In this document: piece by piece, positions 33,745 to 42,800 of the stretch
Layout: the number at the start of each line of letters is the position of its first letter
Numbering within the stretch: position 1 is the first letter of the stretch
NCBI GenBank assembly: GCA_032052615.1
Contig: DAMBWF010000003.1
Span: forward strand, 1 to 64,000
Length of the DNA stretch: 64,000 bases
Source of the DNA: Pseudomonas_T sp032052615
Lineage (GTDB): Bacteria; Pseudomonadota; Gammaproteobacteria; Pseudomonadales; Pseudomonadaceae
Direction: 5' to 3'
Notes under the pieces: generated by a model
What the model saw: the letters and a program-made list of their open reading frames with translations, nothing else
What the model was told of the DNA's origin: nothing
Database searches by the model: none
Made by a program: the position numbers and the translations under genes

Positions 33745-34531
33745 ATGCCCGTCAATCCACTGGAGTCCGCTTGTGGCCAATGTTTCAAGCCGTTCGGCCA
33801 GCCCATAGGCGATCAGTTCCGGATGGTCGCTAAGGCTGGGCAAGAGGCCATTGCGAGCATGAGCCTGAGTCGCAATTTGAGCGCTCATGAATGGCACTTC
33901 CGATCCCGTTGCCCGCCAGGCCCAAGGCCGGCGGCAAACCTCTATATCTCTTCGACGCACGGCCTCTGCTTGGTGGTTACCGGACGGCGGTAGGTTGCGG
34001 CGCCGCCTGATTTCTGGCTGGTAAGCAAGGCGTATCTTCCTGACAGCTACCCCTGTGTGGCTCGATTCCGGGTAGAGCACCGTCTAGAAAACCAAGGAAG
34101 GCCGCCAACACGCGCGCTCGCACATCCTACGGATTTGAGCGGGATGATTTGCCCTGCCTGGACCGGATGTCGCTTACGACATTCGCCGGCCGCAGCTTCT
34201 AGGCCTCCTGGCGAGGATCGAAGAGCGTAAAGCTCTTCACCCTCGCCGAGAAGGCGCCTACCTGGCTCCGCCACCTGTTTCGCCACGCCCCTGTGATGGT
34301 CGGGAGTGGAGGCCAATCCGGCCCCGGCCTCGAGGTGGTCGCGGCCTTGGAATCACCCAGCTGTCCACTCCTTATCTCTTACCTCATGAGCGGCCCGAGA
34401 GGCGGCGAGCCACGAGGCGCCGTGGGCGAGGTATGCAGACGCAGCTTGGCCTCCGTACGGCAAGCTGCGCTGCGTTCACCCGACCGGTAGACGGCGTGGA
34501 GACTCTCTTCTCATCGGATGCTCTCCGACGC
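33745..34531. other. 790-bp region without a supported gene
   Basis: Open frames here lack recognisable sequence or ribosome sites. One notable structure: a long imperfect hairpin at 34210-34247, with a GGCGAGG/CCTCGCC outer stem, GAAGAGC/GCTCTTC inner stem and GTAAA loop. It might be a small structured RNA or a palindromic repeat; no other copy was noticed in the window. Confidence 0.5.
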
Positions 34532-35683
34532 TCAGAAAACGCCTTGTTCGCAGGAGTAACGAACCTGGTGCGCTTCGGTGGGCAAGGGAACCTCCCACTT
34601 GAACAGCATGCGCCGGATATCGTCGTTACGCAGGCTGGTGTCCCGTGCGGCGTTGCGCCGATAGATTTCCTTCTCGGGCATCTCCAGGTATTCGATCTGC
34701 ACGTTCGCCTGGTAGGCGTACAGCAAATCCAGGGTTTTCTTCCTCATCTGGGCCGACAGGTGCGTCGAATTCCAAACGAAGGGCCTTTTTTCGCGCAGGA
34801 GCACCTTGGCCTGATCGATTGCGAAGTGGGCGGCCGCCCCTTCGTTCTGGCCATGGCGCAGGCCCAGCGCCTCACGCGCGTCGTCGAACGAGATCACCGG
34901 GAGATAGGGATGGTATTTGCTCGCCCAGGTGTTCTTACCGCTGGCGGGCAGGCCAGACAGCACGATGACGCGAGAGCCTTCCGGCTCATGCAAGGGGTAG
35001 TCGGGGTGTACGCGAGCGCCGCGGAAATAATGGATCCGGGTGTGGTCGTCCACGAAGGCTCGCGGTCCGTGCAGGCAGCCTTCCTCCGCGGCCAGTTCTC
35101 GGAACAGCTCGATCTCGTCAAGGACACCTTGTTTTCCTTCGTAGAATCGCCCCCGCATGTCCGCTTCGGCCACCGCGCATAGCATCCAGATGGGCAGTTC
35201 CCATGACAGTTTGTGCAAGAGGAATTCCGGGGATTGCCCGCCGCGGTTGCCCGAAAGCGCGAAGAACGGGAGCTGATGCACCGAGATGATCCGGCAGATT
35301 CGCTCCCGTAGCGGGAACGGCACGCTCGCCCGCCACAGCAGCAGGCGTGCATCCACGGCACCGCGACGGGAGTGGCCTGGCTGCCCGATGCGGCCGGTCT
35401 CCGCCTCGATCACCGTTGTGTCCGGCTTCGAAATGTCGTGCAGCAGGGCCGCGAAGAACAGCACGAAGCGCTGCTCCTCCGTCGCGTGCTGGTAGGCCGG
35501 TTGCGCGAGCAGCGCCTCGACCACCATGCAGGTGTGAGTCCACACATCGCCCTCGGCATGGTAGTACGGGTCCTGAGGTGTCTGTGCCAGCCGGGAAAGG
35601 GTCGGAATAGCCTCCCGGCACGCCTTGGCATCGAAGTCTTGACCGGGCGCCGGAACCAAGCCTTTCAGTCGTTGAATGTCCAT
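34532..35683 (-). CDS. HD-Pnk: HD phosphoesterase fused to 5'-OH polynucleotide kinase
   Basis: 383 residues. The N-terminal HD domain has H50, H82-D83 (ALLHDIS), H104 (PGHSRRGAVDARLL), H136 (SVHQLPF) and D175. The C-terminal P-loop kinase has GLPASGKNTW (K250), SFDDAREALG with the general-base-type Asp, and a lid region with RRNAARD. This is the layout of bacterial HD-Pnk enzymes (described in Runella), which remove 2',3'-cyclic phosphate or 3'-phosphate and phosphorylate the 5'-OH, healing broken RNA ends. The start at MDIQRLKG has AAGGAA seven bases upstream and lies 11 nt after the RNA-ligase stop, so the two are translated as an operon. Confidence 0.88.
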   Translation of the reverse strand: MDIQRLKGLVPAPGQDFDAKACREAIPTLSRLAQTPQDPYYHAEGDVWTHTCMVVEALLAQPAYQHATEEQRFVLFFAALLHDISKPDTTVIEAETGRIGQPGHSRRGAVDARLLLWRASVPFPLRERICRIISVHQLPFFALSGNRGGQSPEFLLHKLSWELPIWMLCAVAEADMRGRFYEGKQGVLDEIELFRELAAEEGCLHGPRAFVDDHTRIHYFRGARVHPDYPLHEPEGSRVIVLSGLPASGKNTWASKYHPYLPVISFDDAREALGLRHGQNEGAAAHFAIDQAKVLLREKRPFVWNSTHLSAQMRKKTLDLLYAYQANVQIEYLEMPEKEIYRRNAARDTSLRNDDIRRMLFKWEVPLPTEAHQVRYSCEQGVF

Positions 35684-35694
35684 CTCTTGTTCCT

Positions 35695-36558
35695 TCAATA
35701 GCCAAGCCGTGGGCCGTTCCAATCCATCGAGAGACGAGGGGCGTAGAGGTCCACCCCGTCGGCCAGCGCGTTCGGAATGAAGGGCTGGTTCACATGGTGC
35801 TGGTCCGCCTCCAGGATGGACTGGACAAAGTCCTGGCGGACCCATTTGAGGCGCCCGGTCGTTTCGTGCTCGTCTTCGACCTTCAGGTACAGGCCTTCCA
35901 TCAACGTCGACTTGTCGCACTGCCGCCAGGCGCGCTCCAGGTCCAGTCCTTCCCGCCGTACCGTGGCTTCGAAGGCGCGGCGCCATGTCGGGGACTTCGC
36001 TTGGGAGTCGCCGACAAGCTCAAGCAAATCCTTGAGCCGCCCCGGCGCCGGTCCTTCATGGAGGACCGGCACGGATAGAACCGGCCCCTCCCTTAGCAAC
36101 TGGCGTCGAGCGCGCGTGGATAGGAACAGGCCACGTGCCCGGTCCCACACGTCGAACTCGCAGAAGAAATGGGGTAGACGGTCGTAGAAAACCGAGTGCT
36201 TCTTATGCAGCCATTCGCCGAAAAGCACGTATCGGTCCTCAAGGCGATCCATCAGCCAGTCCTCATGGGCCACGGCCCACTGTTTGAACAGATTGAACTG
36301 CCGTTCCCGGCCGCCACCGGTGAGATAGTGGCCGCGGGACTGCAGGAGCAATTCACCGGCGGCGGAGAAACTGATGCCGGCGTTTGCGCCATCCAGTTTT
36401 TCCTCGACGACCAGCCACTGGCCGGCCAGGGCCGAATAGCGGACTTGATCGCCATCCGTATCGCCTGGCTGCAGGCGCGAACTCTCCAAGTGAGGCGTGC
36501 GGGGATATTTGCGCAGCTCAAGGCCGTGCGCGTAAGCGCGGAAGTAGTCCATGTTCAT
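35695..36558 (-). CDS. ATP-dependent RNA ligase (Rnl family)
   Basis: 287 residues of the nucleotidyltransferase ligase superfamily. Motif I EEKLDGANAG gives K54 as the AMP-accepting lysine; motif III is LFGEWLH (112-118), motif IV EGLYLKVED (221-229) and motif V RLKWVRQDF with K238. It would seal 3'-OH and 5'-phosphate RNA ends made by the HD-Pnk encoded next, completing a repair pathway. There is no OB or BRCT extension, unlike DNA ligases. The start was chosen at MNMDYF with GGAG eight bases upstream; the longer open frame has no ribosome site. First gene of the two-gene operon. Confidence 0.88.
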   Translation of the reverse strand: MNMDYFRAYAHGLELRKYPRTPHLESSRLQPGDTDGDQVRYSALAGQWLVVEEKLDGANAGISFSAAGELLLQSRGHYLTGGGRERQFNLFKQWAVAHEDWLMDRLEDRYVLFGEWLHKKHSVFYDRLPHFFCEFDVWDRARGLFLSTRARRQLLREGPVLSVPVLHEGPAPGRLKDLLELVGDSQAKSPTWRRAFEATVRREGLDLERAWRQCDKSTLMEGLYLKVEDEHETTGRLKWVRQDFVQSILEADQHHVNQPFIPNALADGVDLYAPRLSMDWNGPRLGY

Positions 36559-36902
36559 GGGTTTTCTCCAGGGAATAGGGAAAACCGACGACAAGGGTTC
36601 AGGCGAGCGAAAGGGGAAGCGGCCACGGATGCGCGGGCCGCCATCAAGCACGATGGACCGTCGTCGGTATCAGGCGAGTTGGCGGGCGTGGGGCACTTCG
36701 TTCACCACTGAGAGGAGGGGTTGAATCGGGGCGCGCATTCAATCCGCAAAGCCTGTCGCTGTCAACCGCTCCAGACGCGCCCAGGGGCGTATCGAACGCT
36801 TCGCCGAGCAGGGCGCGCATGTCGAACAGGGGCGTTGCAGTCAGGCATCGGGCCGCGCGGCGCTCCCGGCGGAGCGCGCGCGAGCGCGGTCGAGGAGGCG
36901 GA
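36559..36902. other. Upstream region of the RNA-repair operon
   Basis: No gene seen. It contains the inverted repeat TTGAAT-N10-ATTCAA at 36721-36742, a possible operator about 165 bp before the ligase start. I looked for a sigma-54 site of the kind that drives rtcBA operons and found none. Confidence 0.4.
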
Positions 36903-38525
36903 TCACAAGGCGTTGGCCCAGTCGCGCAGGACAAACTTCTGGATCTTTCCGGTGGAGGTCTTGGGCAGGTCGGTAAACACCACGGTGCGCGGTACCTTGA
37001 AGCCGGCCAGGTGTTCGCGACAGAAGTTCACGATGTCCTGTGCCTCGACCGCCGCGTGTTCGCCCTTGAGGGTGATGAAGGCGCAGGGCGTCTCGCCCCA
37101 GCGCTCGTCGGCGCGGGCCACCACCGCGGCTTCCAGCACGGCCGGGTGGCGATAGAGCACGCCCTCGATCTCGATGGTGGAGATGTTCTCGCCGCCGGAG
37201 ATGATGATGTCCTTCAGGCGGTCGCGAATTTCCACGTAGCCGTCCGGGTGCCAGACCGCCAGGTCGCCGGTGTGGAACCAGCCGCCGGCGAAGGCTTCCT
37301 CGGTGGCGGTGGGGTTCTTCAGGTAGCCCTTCATCACGGTGTTGCCGCGCATGAAGATTTCGCCGATGGTCAGGCCGTCGCGCGGCACGGGTTCGAGGGT
37401 TTTCGGATCGGCCACCATCACGCCTTCCAGGGTTGGGTAGCGCACGCCTTGGCGGGACTTGATGCGGGCACGCTCGTCCAGCGGCAGCGCGTCCCACTCC
37501 TCGTGCCAGGCGCAGATGGTCACTGGGCCGTAGACCTCGGTCAGGCCGTAGACATGGGTGACCTTGATGCCCATTTCCTCCACCGCGCCGATCACTTTGG
37601 CCGGTGGCGCCGCGCCGGCGACCATGGCGTGTACCGGGTGGTCGATGGCGGCCTTGGCCGACTCGGGCATGTTGATCAGCGCGTTGAGCACGATGGGCGC
37701 GCCGCACAGGTGGGTCACCTGGTGCTCGCGGATCAGCGTGAGGATCTTCTGTGGGTCGACCCGGCGCAGGCAAACATGGGTGCCGGCCAGCGCGGTGACG
37801 GTCCAGGGGTAGCACCAACCGTTGCAGTGGAACATCGGCAGGGTCCAGAGATAGACCGGGTGCTGGCCCATGGACCAGGTCATCTGGTTGCCCAGGGCGT
37901 TCAGGTAGGCGCCGCGGTGGTGGTAGACGACGCCCTTGGGGTTGCCGGTGGTGCCGGAGGTGTAGTTGAGGGAGATGGCGTCCCATTCGTCGCGCGGCCA
38001 CTGCCAGGCGAACTCGGGATCGCCCTCGGCGAGCAGCGCCTCGTAGTCCAGAGGGCTCGCCGCCTGGCCTTCGCCGTACTCGGGATCGTCCACGTCCACC
38101 ACCAGCGGTGGATGGTCGAGCATGCCGAGGGCGGCGTGTATCACGTCGTGGAACTCGCGGTCGGTGATCAGCACCTTGGCTTCGCCGTGCTGGAGCATGA
38201 AGGCGATGGCTTCGGCATCCAGGCGCACGTTGAGGGTATTGAGCACCGCGCCGATCATCGGCACGCCGAAGTGCGCTTCGATCATCGGCGGAGTGTTGGG
38301 CAGCATCACCGCCACCGTGTCGCCATGGCCGATGCCCCGGGCGGCGAGGGCGGAGGCCAGGCGGCGGCAGCGCTGGTAGGTTTCCCGCCAAGTGCGACGC
38401 AGGCTGCCATGGAGGATGGCGGTCCGTTCGGGGTAGACCTGGGCGGTGCGTTCGATGAAGCTCAGCGGCGACAGCGCGATATGGTTGACGGCCGCGCGCG
38501 GCAAGCCCTGTTCGAAAATCGACAT
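36903..38525 (-). CDS. Acyl-CoA synthetase (AMP-forming), medium-chain / DmdB type
   Basis: 540 residues of the ANL adenylating family. The nucleotide-binding loop is YTSGTTGNPKGVVYHHRG; YGLTEVYGP is the A5 motif, WFHTGDLAVWHPDGYVEIRDRLKD the A7/A8 hinge region, and TSTGKIQKF near the C-terminus carries the catalytic Lys. The sequence resembles the acyl-CoA ligases annotated as medium-chain or 3-methylmercaptopropionyl-CoA ligases; the exact acid cannot be read. It is divergent from a PAS kinase gene, suggesting it may be that system's target. Confidence 0.88.
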   Translation of the reverse strand: MSIFEQGLPRAAVNHIALSPLSFIERTAQVYPERTAILHGSLRRTWRETYQRCRRLASALAARGIGHGDTVAVMLPNTPPMIEAHFGVPMIGAVLNTLNVRLDAEAIAFMLQHGEAKVLITDREFHDVIHAALGMLDHPPLVVDVDDPEYGEGQAASPLDYEALLAEGDPEFAWQWPRDEWDAISLNYTSGTTGNPKGVVYHHRGAYLNALGNQMTWSMGQHPVYLWTLPMFHCNGWCYPWTVTALAGTHVCLRRVDPQKILTLIREHQVTHLCGAPIVLNALINMPESAKAAIDHPVHAMVAGAAPPAKVIGAVEEMGIKVTHVYGLTEVYGPVTICAWHEEWDALPLDERARIKSRQGVRYPTLEGVMVADPKTLEPVPRDGLTIGEIFMRGNTVMKGYLKNPTATEEAFAGGWFHTGDLAVWHPDGYVEIRDRLKDIIISGGENISTIEIEGVLYRHPAVLEAAVVARADERWGETPCAFITLKGEHAAVEAQDIVNFCREHLAGFKVPRTVVFTDLPKTSTGKIQKFVLRDWANAL

Positions 38526-38682
38526 GTGGACACCCTGTGGCTGATTGTTAGCTCATTGTTCTGTCGTGACCCCTGGAGTGCTGGGGCGGCGCTCGGGTCG
38601 TGACCGGGTGCGACAGGTTGTCGCCCAGTCATGGCGTGTTTATAGCAATGTCGAATTTGATATGGAAGTTAATCCTAATACG

Positions 38683-38700
38683 TATGGTATAAGTACCATA
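38683..38700. promoter_or_regulatory. Inverted repeat in the divergent kinase / acyl-CoA ligase promoter region
   Basis: TATGGTA-TAAG-TACCATA, a 7-bp perfect inverted repeat with a 4-nt spacer, lies in an unusually AT-rich stretch (38640-38710) between two high-GC genes. It sits 30 nt before the kinase start. Symmetry and place suit a response-regulator or other dimer binding site, perhaps that of the FixJ-type regulator encoded downstream. Confidence 0.55.
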
Positions 38701-38729
38701 TATAGCCGACCTGCCTTCGAACTTATCCC

Positions 38730-40988
38730 ATGTCCGAGCTGAATACCCTGGTACGCCTGGTACGGGAGCAGGCGCCCGTCGCCGCGCAGGCCGACGTCCT
38801 GCAACGGCTCTGCCTCGAACGCGAGGGCGTGGAGCGCGCGCTCTATGTCGAATGGCAACCGCGCAGCCAGAGTTTCGAGGCGGCGGCCAGCGCCTCGCGT
38901 CTGCCGCCGGGTAATGGCGATCCGTTGCAGGCCAATGACCTGGCATTATCCGGGCGCCTGGGCGAGCGCTCCCCATTGCCACTCAAAGAGCTGCTGGACG
39001 TCCCCTGCTGGCTCAGCGGTCGCCTGCGGCGCGCCGGCTGGAGCCAGCAGGGGCTGGCGCTGGTCTTGCCGCTGCGAGCCGGGTGGCAGGGCATGCTGTT
39101 GGTGGAAAGCGACCACGTGGCGGCCGAGGGGTGGTTGGGCTGGATCGGCGAGCTGCTCGCGGAAGTCCTCGCCCTGGCCGGGCAGGCCAGGCGTATCGCT
39201 CCTTTGCTCAGCGCCGATCCGCGGCCGGCCCTGGTGCTGGACGAGGCGGGCCGGCTGGTGGACTGCAACCAGTCCCTGCGGGGCGTGCTCGCGGACTTCC
39301 CCGACGGCGAAGCGCTCGGCCTGCTGCCCAGCAACTACGCGCAATTGCTGCGAACCGGCCTGGAACGGGGACGGGCGGTGCACGAAGTGGTCGGCGAGCG
39401 CGAAGGCCGGCAGTTCCTCTGGACCTTCGTGCCGATGCCGGCCGAGCGGCAGGTGTTGGTCCACGGCCGCGAGGTCACCGCTCAGTTGCGCGAACAGCGC
39501 GAGGCGGCCAGGGCGAGCCGGCTGTACCGGCAGATCATCGAGAACACCACCGACCTGATTTCCCGTCGCACCCTCGACGGCCGCCTGCTCGACGTGTCGC
39601 CGGCCTCCTGGACGCTGCTCGGTTACTGGCCGGAAGAACTGCGCGGCCAGGCCCTGTTGCCATTGCTCCACGAGCAGGATCGCCAGCGGGTCGCCGAGCG
39701 CACCCGCGACGCGCTGGTGCAGGACGGCTACGTGACCCTGACCTACCGCCTGCGCCATCGCGACGGCCACTACCTCTGGTTCGAGACCGCCAGCCGCGCC
39801 ATCCGCGAAACCTACACGGGCCACGTGATGGAGGTGGTCAGCGTGTCCCGCGACATCACCGCGCGAGTGCGGGCCGAAGAGGGCCTGCGGCGGCTGGCCG
39901 AGGTGGTCGAGGCCAACACCGACCTGGTGCTGTTCGTCGATCCGGGCGGCCGCGTTACCTACCTCAATCCCTCGGCGCGCCGGGCCCTCGGGCTGGCGGG
40001 CGAGGCCTTGCCGTCGACCGTCGCCGAAGTGCTCGATGACGGCCTGCTTAACCAGCTCGAACGCGAAGGCTGGGACATCGCCCGGCGCAACGGCGTGTGG
40101 AGTGCCGAGGGGCGACTGCGCGCCGGGGACGGGCGCGATGCCGCGCCGCTGTCGCTGGTCTTGCTGGCGCACAACGCGGCGGGCGGCGAACGCTACTACT
40201 CGCTGGTGGCCCGCGACATGACCGAGCGCGAATTGCGCGAGAACCAGCAACGCCGGCACCAAGACGAACTCGCCCACACCGCGCGCCTGGTGACGTTGGG
40301 CGAGCTGGCCTCGGGCATCGCCCACGAGATCAACCAGCCGCTGGCCGCCGTGATGAATTATGCCAATGCCAGCCAGCGCTATCTCAAGATCCTCGGCGGC
40401 CAGCCGGAAGCCGCGCAGCGCGTGGCCCAGGGGTTGGCCCAGATCGTCGAGCACACGGCCCACGCCTCCGAAGTGATCCGCCGCCTGCGCGCCTTCCTGC
40501 GCAAGGGGCAGCGGCGCATGCAGGCGCTGGATCTCAACCAGGTGGCGCGTGCCTCGCTGGCCCTGTGCGCCTGGGAGGCGGCCCGTGCGGAGGTGGTCAT
40601 CCGCGACGCGTTGACGGAGAATCCGCCGCTCGTCTACGCCGACCGCGTGCTCCTGGAGCAGGTATTCCTCAACCTGCTGCGCAATGCCATCGAGGCCAAC
40701 CGCGAGCGCCATGCCGGCGAGCCCTCCAGCGTGCGCATCGGCAGTCGCCACGAAAGCGACGGGCAGCTCTGCGTCTGGGTGGAGGACGAAGGGCCGGGCG
40801 CCAGCGATACGGCGCTGGAGCAGATGTTCACGCCATTCTTCACCAGCAAGCCGGAAGGGCTGGGGCTGGGGCTGTCCATGAGCCGCGGAATCGTCGAAGG
40901 CTTCGGCGGCACGCTGGACGCCCTGGCGGCGGAAACGGGCGGGCTGCGCCTGGAGTGCCGGTTGCCGGCGGGAAAAGCGGAATCATGA
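38730..40988 (+). CDS. Cytoplasmic PAS-domain sensor histidine kinase
   Basis: 752 residues, no transmembrane segment. A GAF-like N-terminal region and a first PAS-like segment (about 160-250) precede two clearer PAS domains (about 260-385 and 390-500, the first followed by a PAC-like RLRHRDGHYLWFE). The FixL/NtrB-type dimerisation domain has H532 (ASGIAHEINQPLAAVMNYA), and the HATPase has LLRNAIEANR, DEGPGA and GLGLGLSMSRGIVEGFGG. The final bases overlap the regulator gene. Cognate pair with the FixJ-like protein; the signal is unknown. It may control the divergent acyl-CoA ligase gene. Confidence 0.9.
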   Translation: MSELNTLVRLVREQAPVAAQADVLQRLCLEREGVERALYVEWQPRSQSFEAAASASRLPPGNGDPLQANDLALSGRLGERSPLPLKELLDVPCWLSGRLRRAGWSQQGLALVLPLRAGWQGMLLVESDHVAAEGWLGWIGELLAEVLALAGQARRIAPLLSADPRPALVLDEAGRLVDCNQSLRGVLADFPDGEALGLLPSNYAQLLRTGLERGRAVHEVVGEREGRQFLWTFVPMPAERQVLVHGREVTAQLREQREAARASRLYRQIIENTTDLISRRTLDGRLLDVSPASWTLLGYWPEELRGQALLPLLHEQDRQRVAERTRDALVQDGYVTLTYRLRHRDGHYLWFETASRAIRETYTGHVMEVVSVSRDITARVRAEEGLRRLAEVVEANTDLVLFVDPGGRVTYLNPSARRALGLAGEALPSTVAEVLDDGLLNQLEREGWDIARRNGVWSAEGRLRAGDGRDAAPLSLVLLAHNAAGGERYYSLVARDMTERELRENQQRRHQDELAHTARLVTLGELASGIAHEINQPLAAVMNYANASQRYLKILGGQPEAAQRVAQGLAQIVEHTAHASEVIRRLRAFLRKGQRRMQALDLNQVARASLALCAWEAARAEVVIRDALTENPPLVYADRVLLEQVFLNLLRNAIEANRERHAGEPSSVRIGSRHESDGQLCVWVEDEGPGASDTALEQMFTPFFTSKPEGLGLGLSMSRGIVEGFGGTLDALAAETGGLRLECRLPAGKAES

Positions 40989-40999
40989 CGGAGGCAGCG

Positions 41000-41632
41000 A
41001 TGCAAGCGGCGGCGGTGTATGTGGTGGACGACGACCCGCGGACCCTCGACTCGACGGTCTGGTTGCTGGAGTCGGTCGGCCTGCAGGCTCGGCCGTTCAC
41101 CAGCGGCCGCGCCTTCCTCGACGCTTGCCCGGCCGACGCCCACGCCTGCGTGCTGCTCGACATCCGCATGCCGGGGCTGGGCGGCCTGGCGGTACAGGAA
41201 GAAATGCGCCGGCGCGGTCTCGAACTGCCGGTGATCTTCGTCAGCGGCCACGCCGACGTGCCCATCGTGATCCGCGCGTTCAAGGCTGGCGCCGTGGATT
41301 TCATCGAGAAGCCCTACAACGAGCAACTGCTGCTGGACAGCGTGCAGCAGGCGCTCGGCTCCCGCGAGCGCCTGCAGGCGTCGCGCTCCGGCTTGGGCGA
41401 ATTGGAAGAACGACTGGCGGCCCTGACGCCCCGCGAGCGCGATGTCTTCCTGCCGCTGGTGCGCGGCTACACCAGCCGCGAAGTGGCCGGACAACTGGCA
41501 ATCAGCGTGAAGACCGTGGACCTCTACCGCGCGCGGGTGATGAAGCGCATGCAGGCCGCGACCCTGTCGGACCTGGTGGGGATGGCCATCGCGGCCGGGC
41601 TGGTGGACCCGCTTCGGCTGCGCCCCGACTAG
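41000..41632 (+). CDS. FixJ/NarL-type response regulator
   Basis: 210 residues: a receiver domain (AAVYVVDDDPRTLDS, phospho-Asp54 in VLLDIRMPG, Lys in DFIEKPYNEQLLL) and a C-terminal LuxR-type HTH (LTPRERDVFLPLVRGYTSREVAGQLAISVKTVDLYRARVMKRM). The start at 41000 has an ideal GGAGG five bases upstream; an alternative ATG at 40985 overlaps the kinase stop as ATGA and would add five residues. Forms a two-component system with the upstream PAS kinase. Confidence 0.92.
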   Translation: MQAAAVYVVDDDPRTLDSTVWLLESVGLQARPFTSGRAFLDACPADAHACVLLDIRMPGLGGLAVQEEMRRRGLELPVIFVSGHADVPIVIRAFKAGAVDFIEKPYNEQLLLDSVQQALGSRERLQASRSGLGELEERLAALTPRERDVFLPLVRGYTSREVAGQLAISVKTVDLYRARVMKRMQAATLSDLVGMAIAAGLVDPLRLRPD

Positions 41633-42001
41633 CGCGCTTCGTTCTGGCAGCGCTACGTAATAGACGGGCTCGCAGAGCCCTCGATGCTCGCCAGGTCATC
41701 GATGAAGCCGAGCAGAGGGCCTTGGACTCAGCGTCTCCAGTCCGATTGTCATCACCGAATTTCCTCAGTTACTTCATCTGATTTCGTGGAGGGAGAAATG
41801 AGTTATGAACGTGCCTAGGCGATACGAAGGAGCTACTTGTAGCGAAACAGGCATATAAAGCTCTTCGGTCGAAAAGCAGGTATTGCCTCAGTGTCTTTGG
41901 ATAGCGGCAGTGGCCGTTAATTGAGCAATGAACGCAAAAGGCCCTTGATCGCCGCACTTTATTGATGCTGTCCCAAACGATTGGCTAACGAGCGGCTCAC
42001 T
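41633..42001. other. 370-bp region without a supported gene
   Basis: Lower in GC than its surroundings. An excellent ribosome site and ATG at 41798 (GGAGGGAGAAATG) open a frame that stops after six codons, possibly the head of a lost gene. Nothing else recognised. Confidence 0.5.
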
Positions 42002-42562
42002 ATGCAGACCAACTTGATTGAACCTATCTCACCTACAGATTTTGATGATTTCATCACCTACCTCGATGACCATCTGCGTGAAAACGGGTCGCCGGGTGTT
42101 GGCTATTTCCAACCGCTCTCCCGCAGTGTTTCCTCCTTTCCTGAAGACCGGAAAGACGCATTCCGCGCAGGGTTGGAAATAGGGGTTGGTGAGCCCGGCT
42201 GGCGCCGGGCATGGGTCGCGCGAGGAGAGAATAGACAGATCCTGGGACATATCGATCTCCGGAGCCATGCTGAGCGCTATGCGCAACATCGTTGCCTGCT
42301 GGGCATGGGCGTCCACCGTTCCCTCCGACGCCGGGGCCTTGGCGCAGCCCTGATTGCAAAGGCGAGGTGTTGGGCTGCCTCCACAGAATTATTGGAATGG
42401 ATTGATCTGCAGGTACTCGGCAACAATCGAGCAGCGCTTTCCCTCTATAAACAGGCAGGATTCGTCCAGCTGGGGGAGATACCGCATATGTTTAAAATCG
42501 ATGGGCACGTCTTCTCATACATCACGATGACAAGCCCTGTACGAGCCAGTGAAGCTCGTTGA
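42002..42562 (+). CDS. GNAT-family N-acetyltransferase
   Basis: 186 residues. The acetyl-CoA-binding motif A is LLGMGVHRSLRRRGLGAALIAKA, with the R/QxxGxG/A pattern as RRRGLG, and motif B is VLGNNRAALSLYKQAGFVQLGEI. The substrate is unknown; the layout resembles RimI-like and small-molecule acetyltransferases. Base composition is lower in GC than the flanking genes, hinting at acquisition. The ATG at 42002 was used; a TTG start 21 nt earlier is possible. The ribosome site is weak. Confidence 0.85.
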   Translation: MQTNLIEPISPTDFDDFITYLDDHLRENGSPGVGYFQPLSRSVSSFPEDRKDAFRAGLEIGVGEPGWRRAWVARGENRQILGHIDLRSHAERYAQHRCLLGMGVHRSLRRRGLGAALIAKARCWAASTELLEWIDLQVLGNNRAALSLYKQAGFVQLGEIPHMFKIDGHVFSYITMTSPVRASEAR

Positions 42563-42705
42563 TCGTGGCGGAAGCCGTGCCAACGGTTCATGCTGATTCG
42601 GCCCGGCTTGTCTGCGCTATTAGACGATGTGGCGTTCATCCAATGTGAGTAGAAGCCGAGTCTCATTCTAAAGGTCGCCCTTCGCTTGCTAGATCTACAT
42701 CATGT

Positions 42706-42730
42706 AAACGCCGCTCATTAAGCGGCGTTT
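42706..42730. terminator. Bidirectional hairpin terminator
   Basis: A perfect 10-bp stem AAACGCCGCT / AGCGGCGTTT with a CATTA loop, between the convergent acetyltransferase and guanine deaminase genes. The T tails are short (three bases). Confidence 0.75.
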
Positions 42731-42800
42731 CCATATGTCCATCATGCGAGCCGACGGCCGCGTCCTCGTGCCACCCCGCACAGCGCGGCGCGCCTCGGCA

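Noticed and set aside
33679..34080. 133-codon minus-strand frame after the right att site
   Set aside because: It includes the tRNA-type terminator as coding sequence and has no recognisable domain.
36559..36902. Sigma-54 (RtcR-type) promoter for the RNA-repair operon
   Set aside because: No TGGC-N8-TTGC match on the proper strand.
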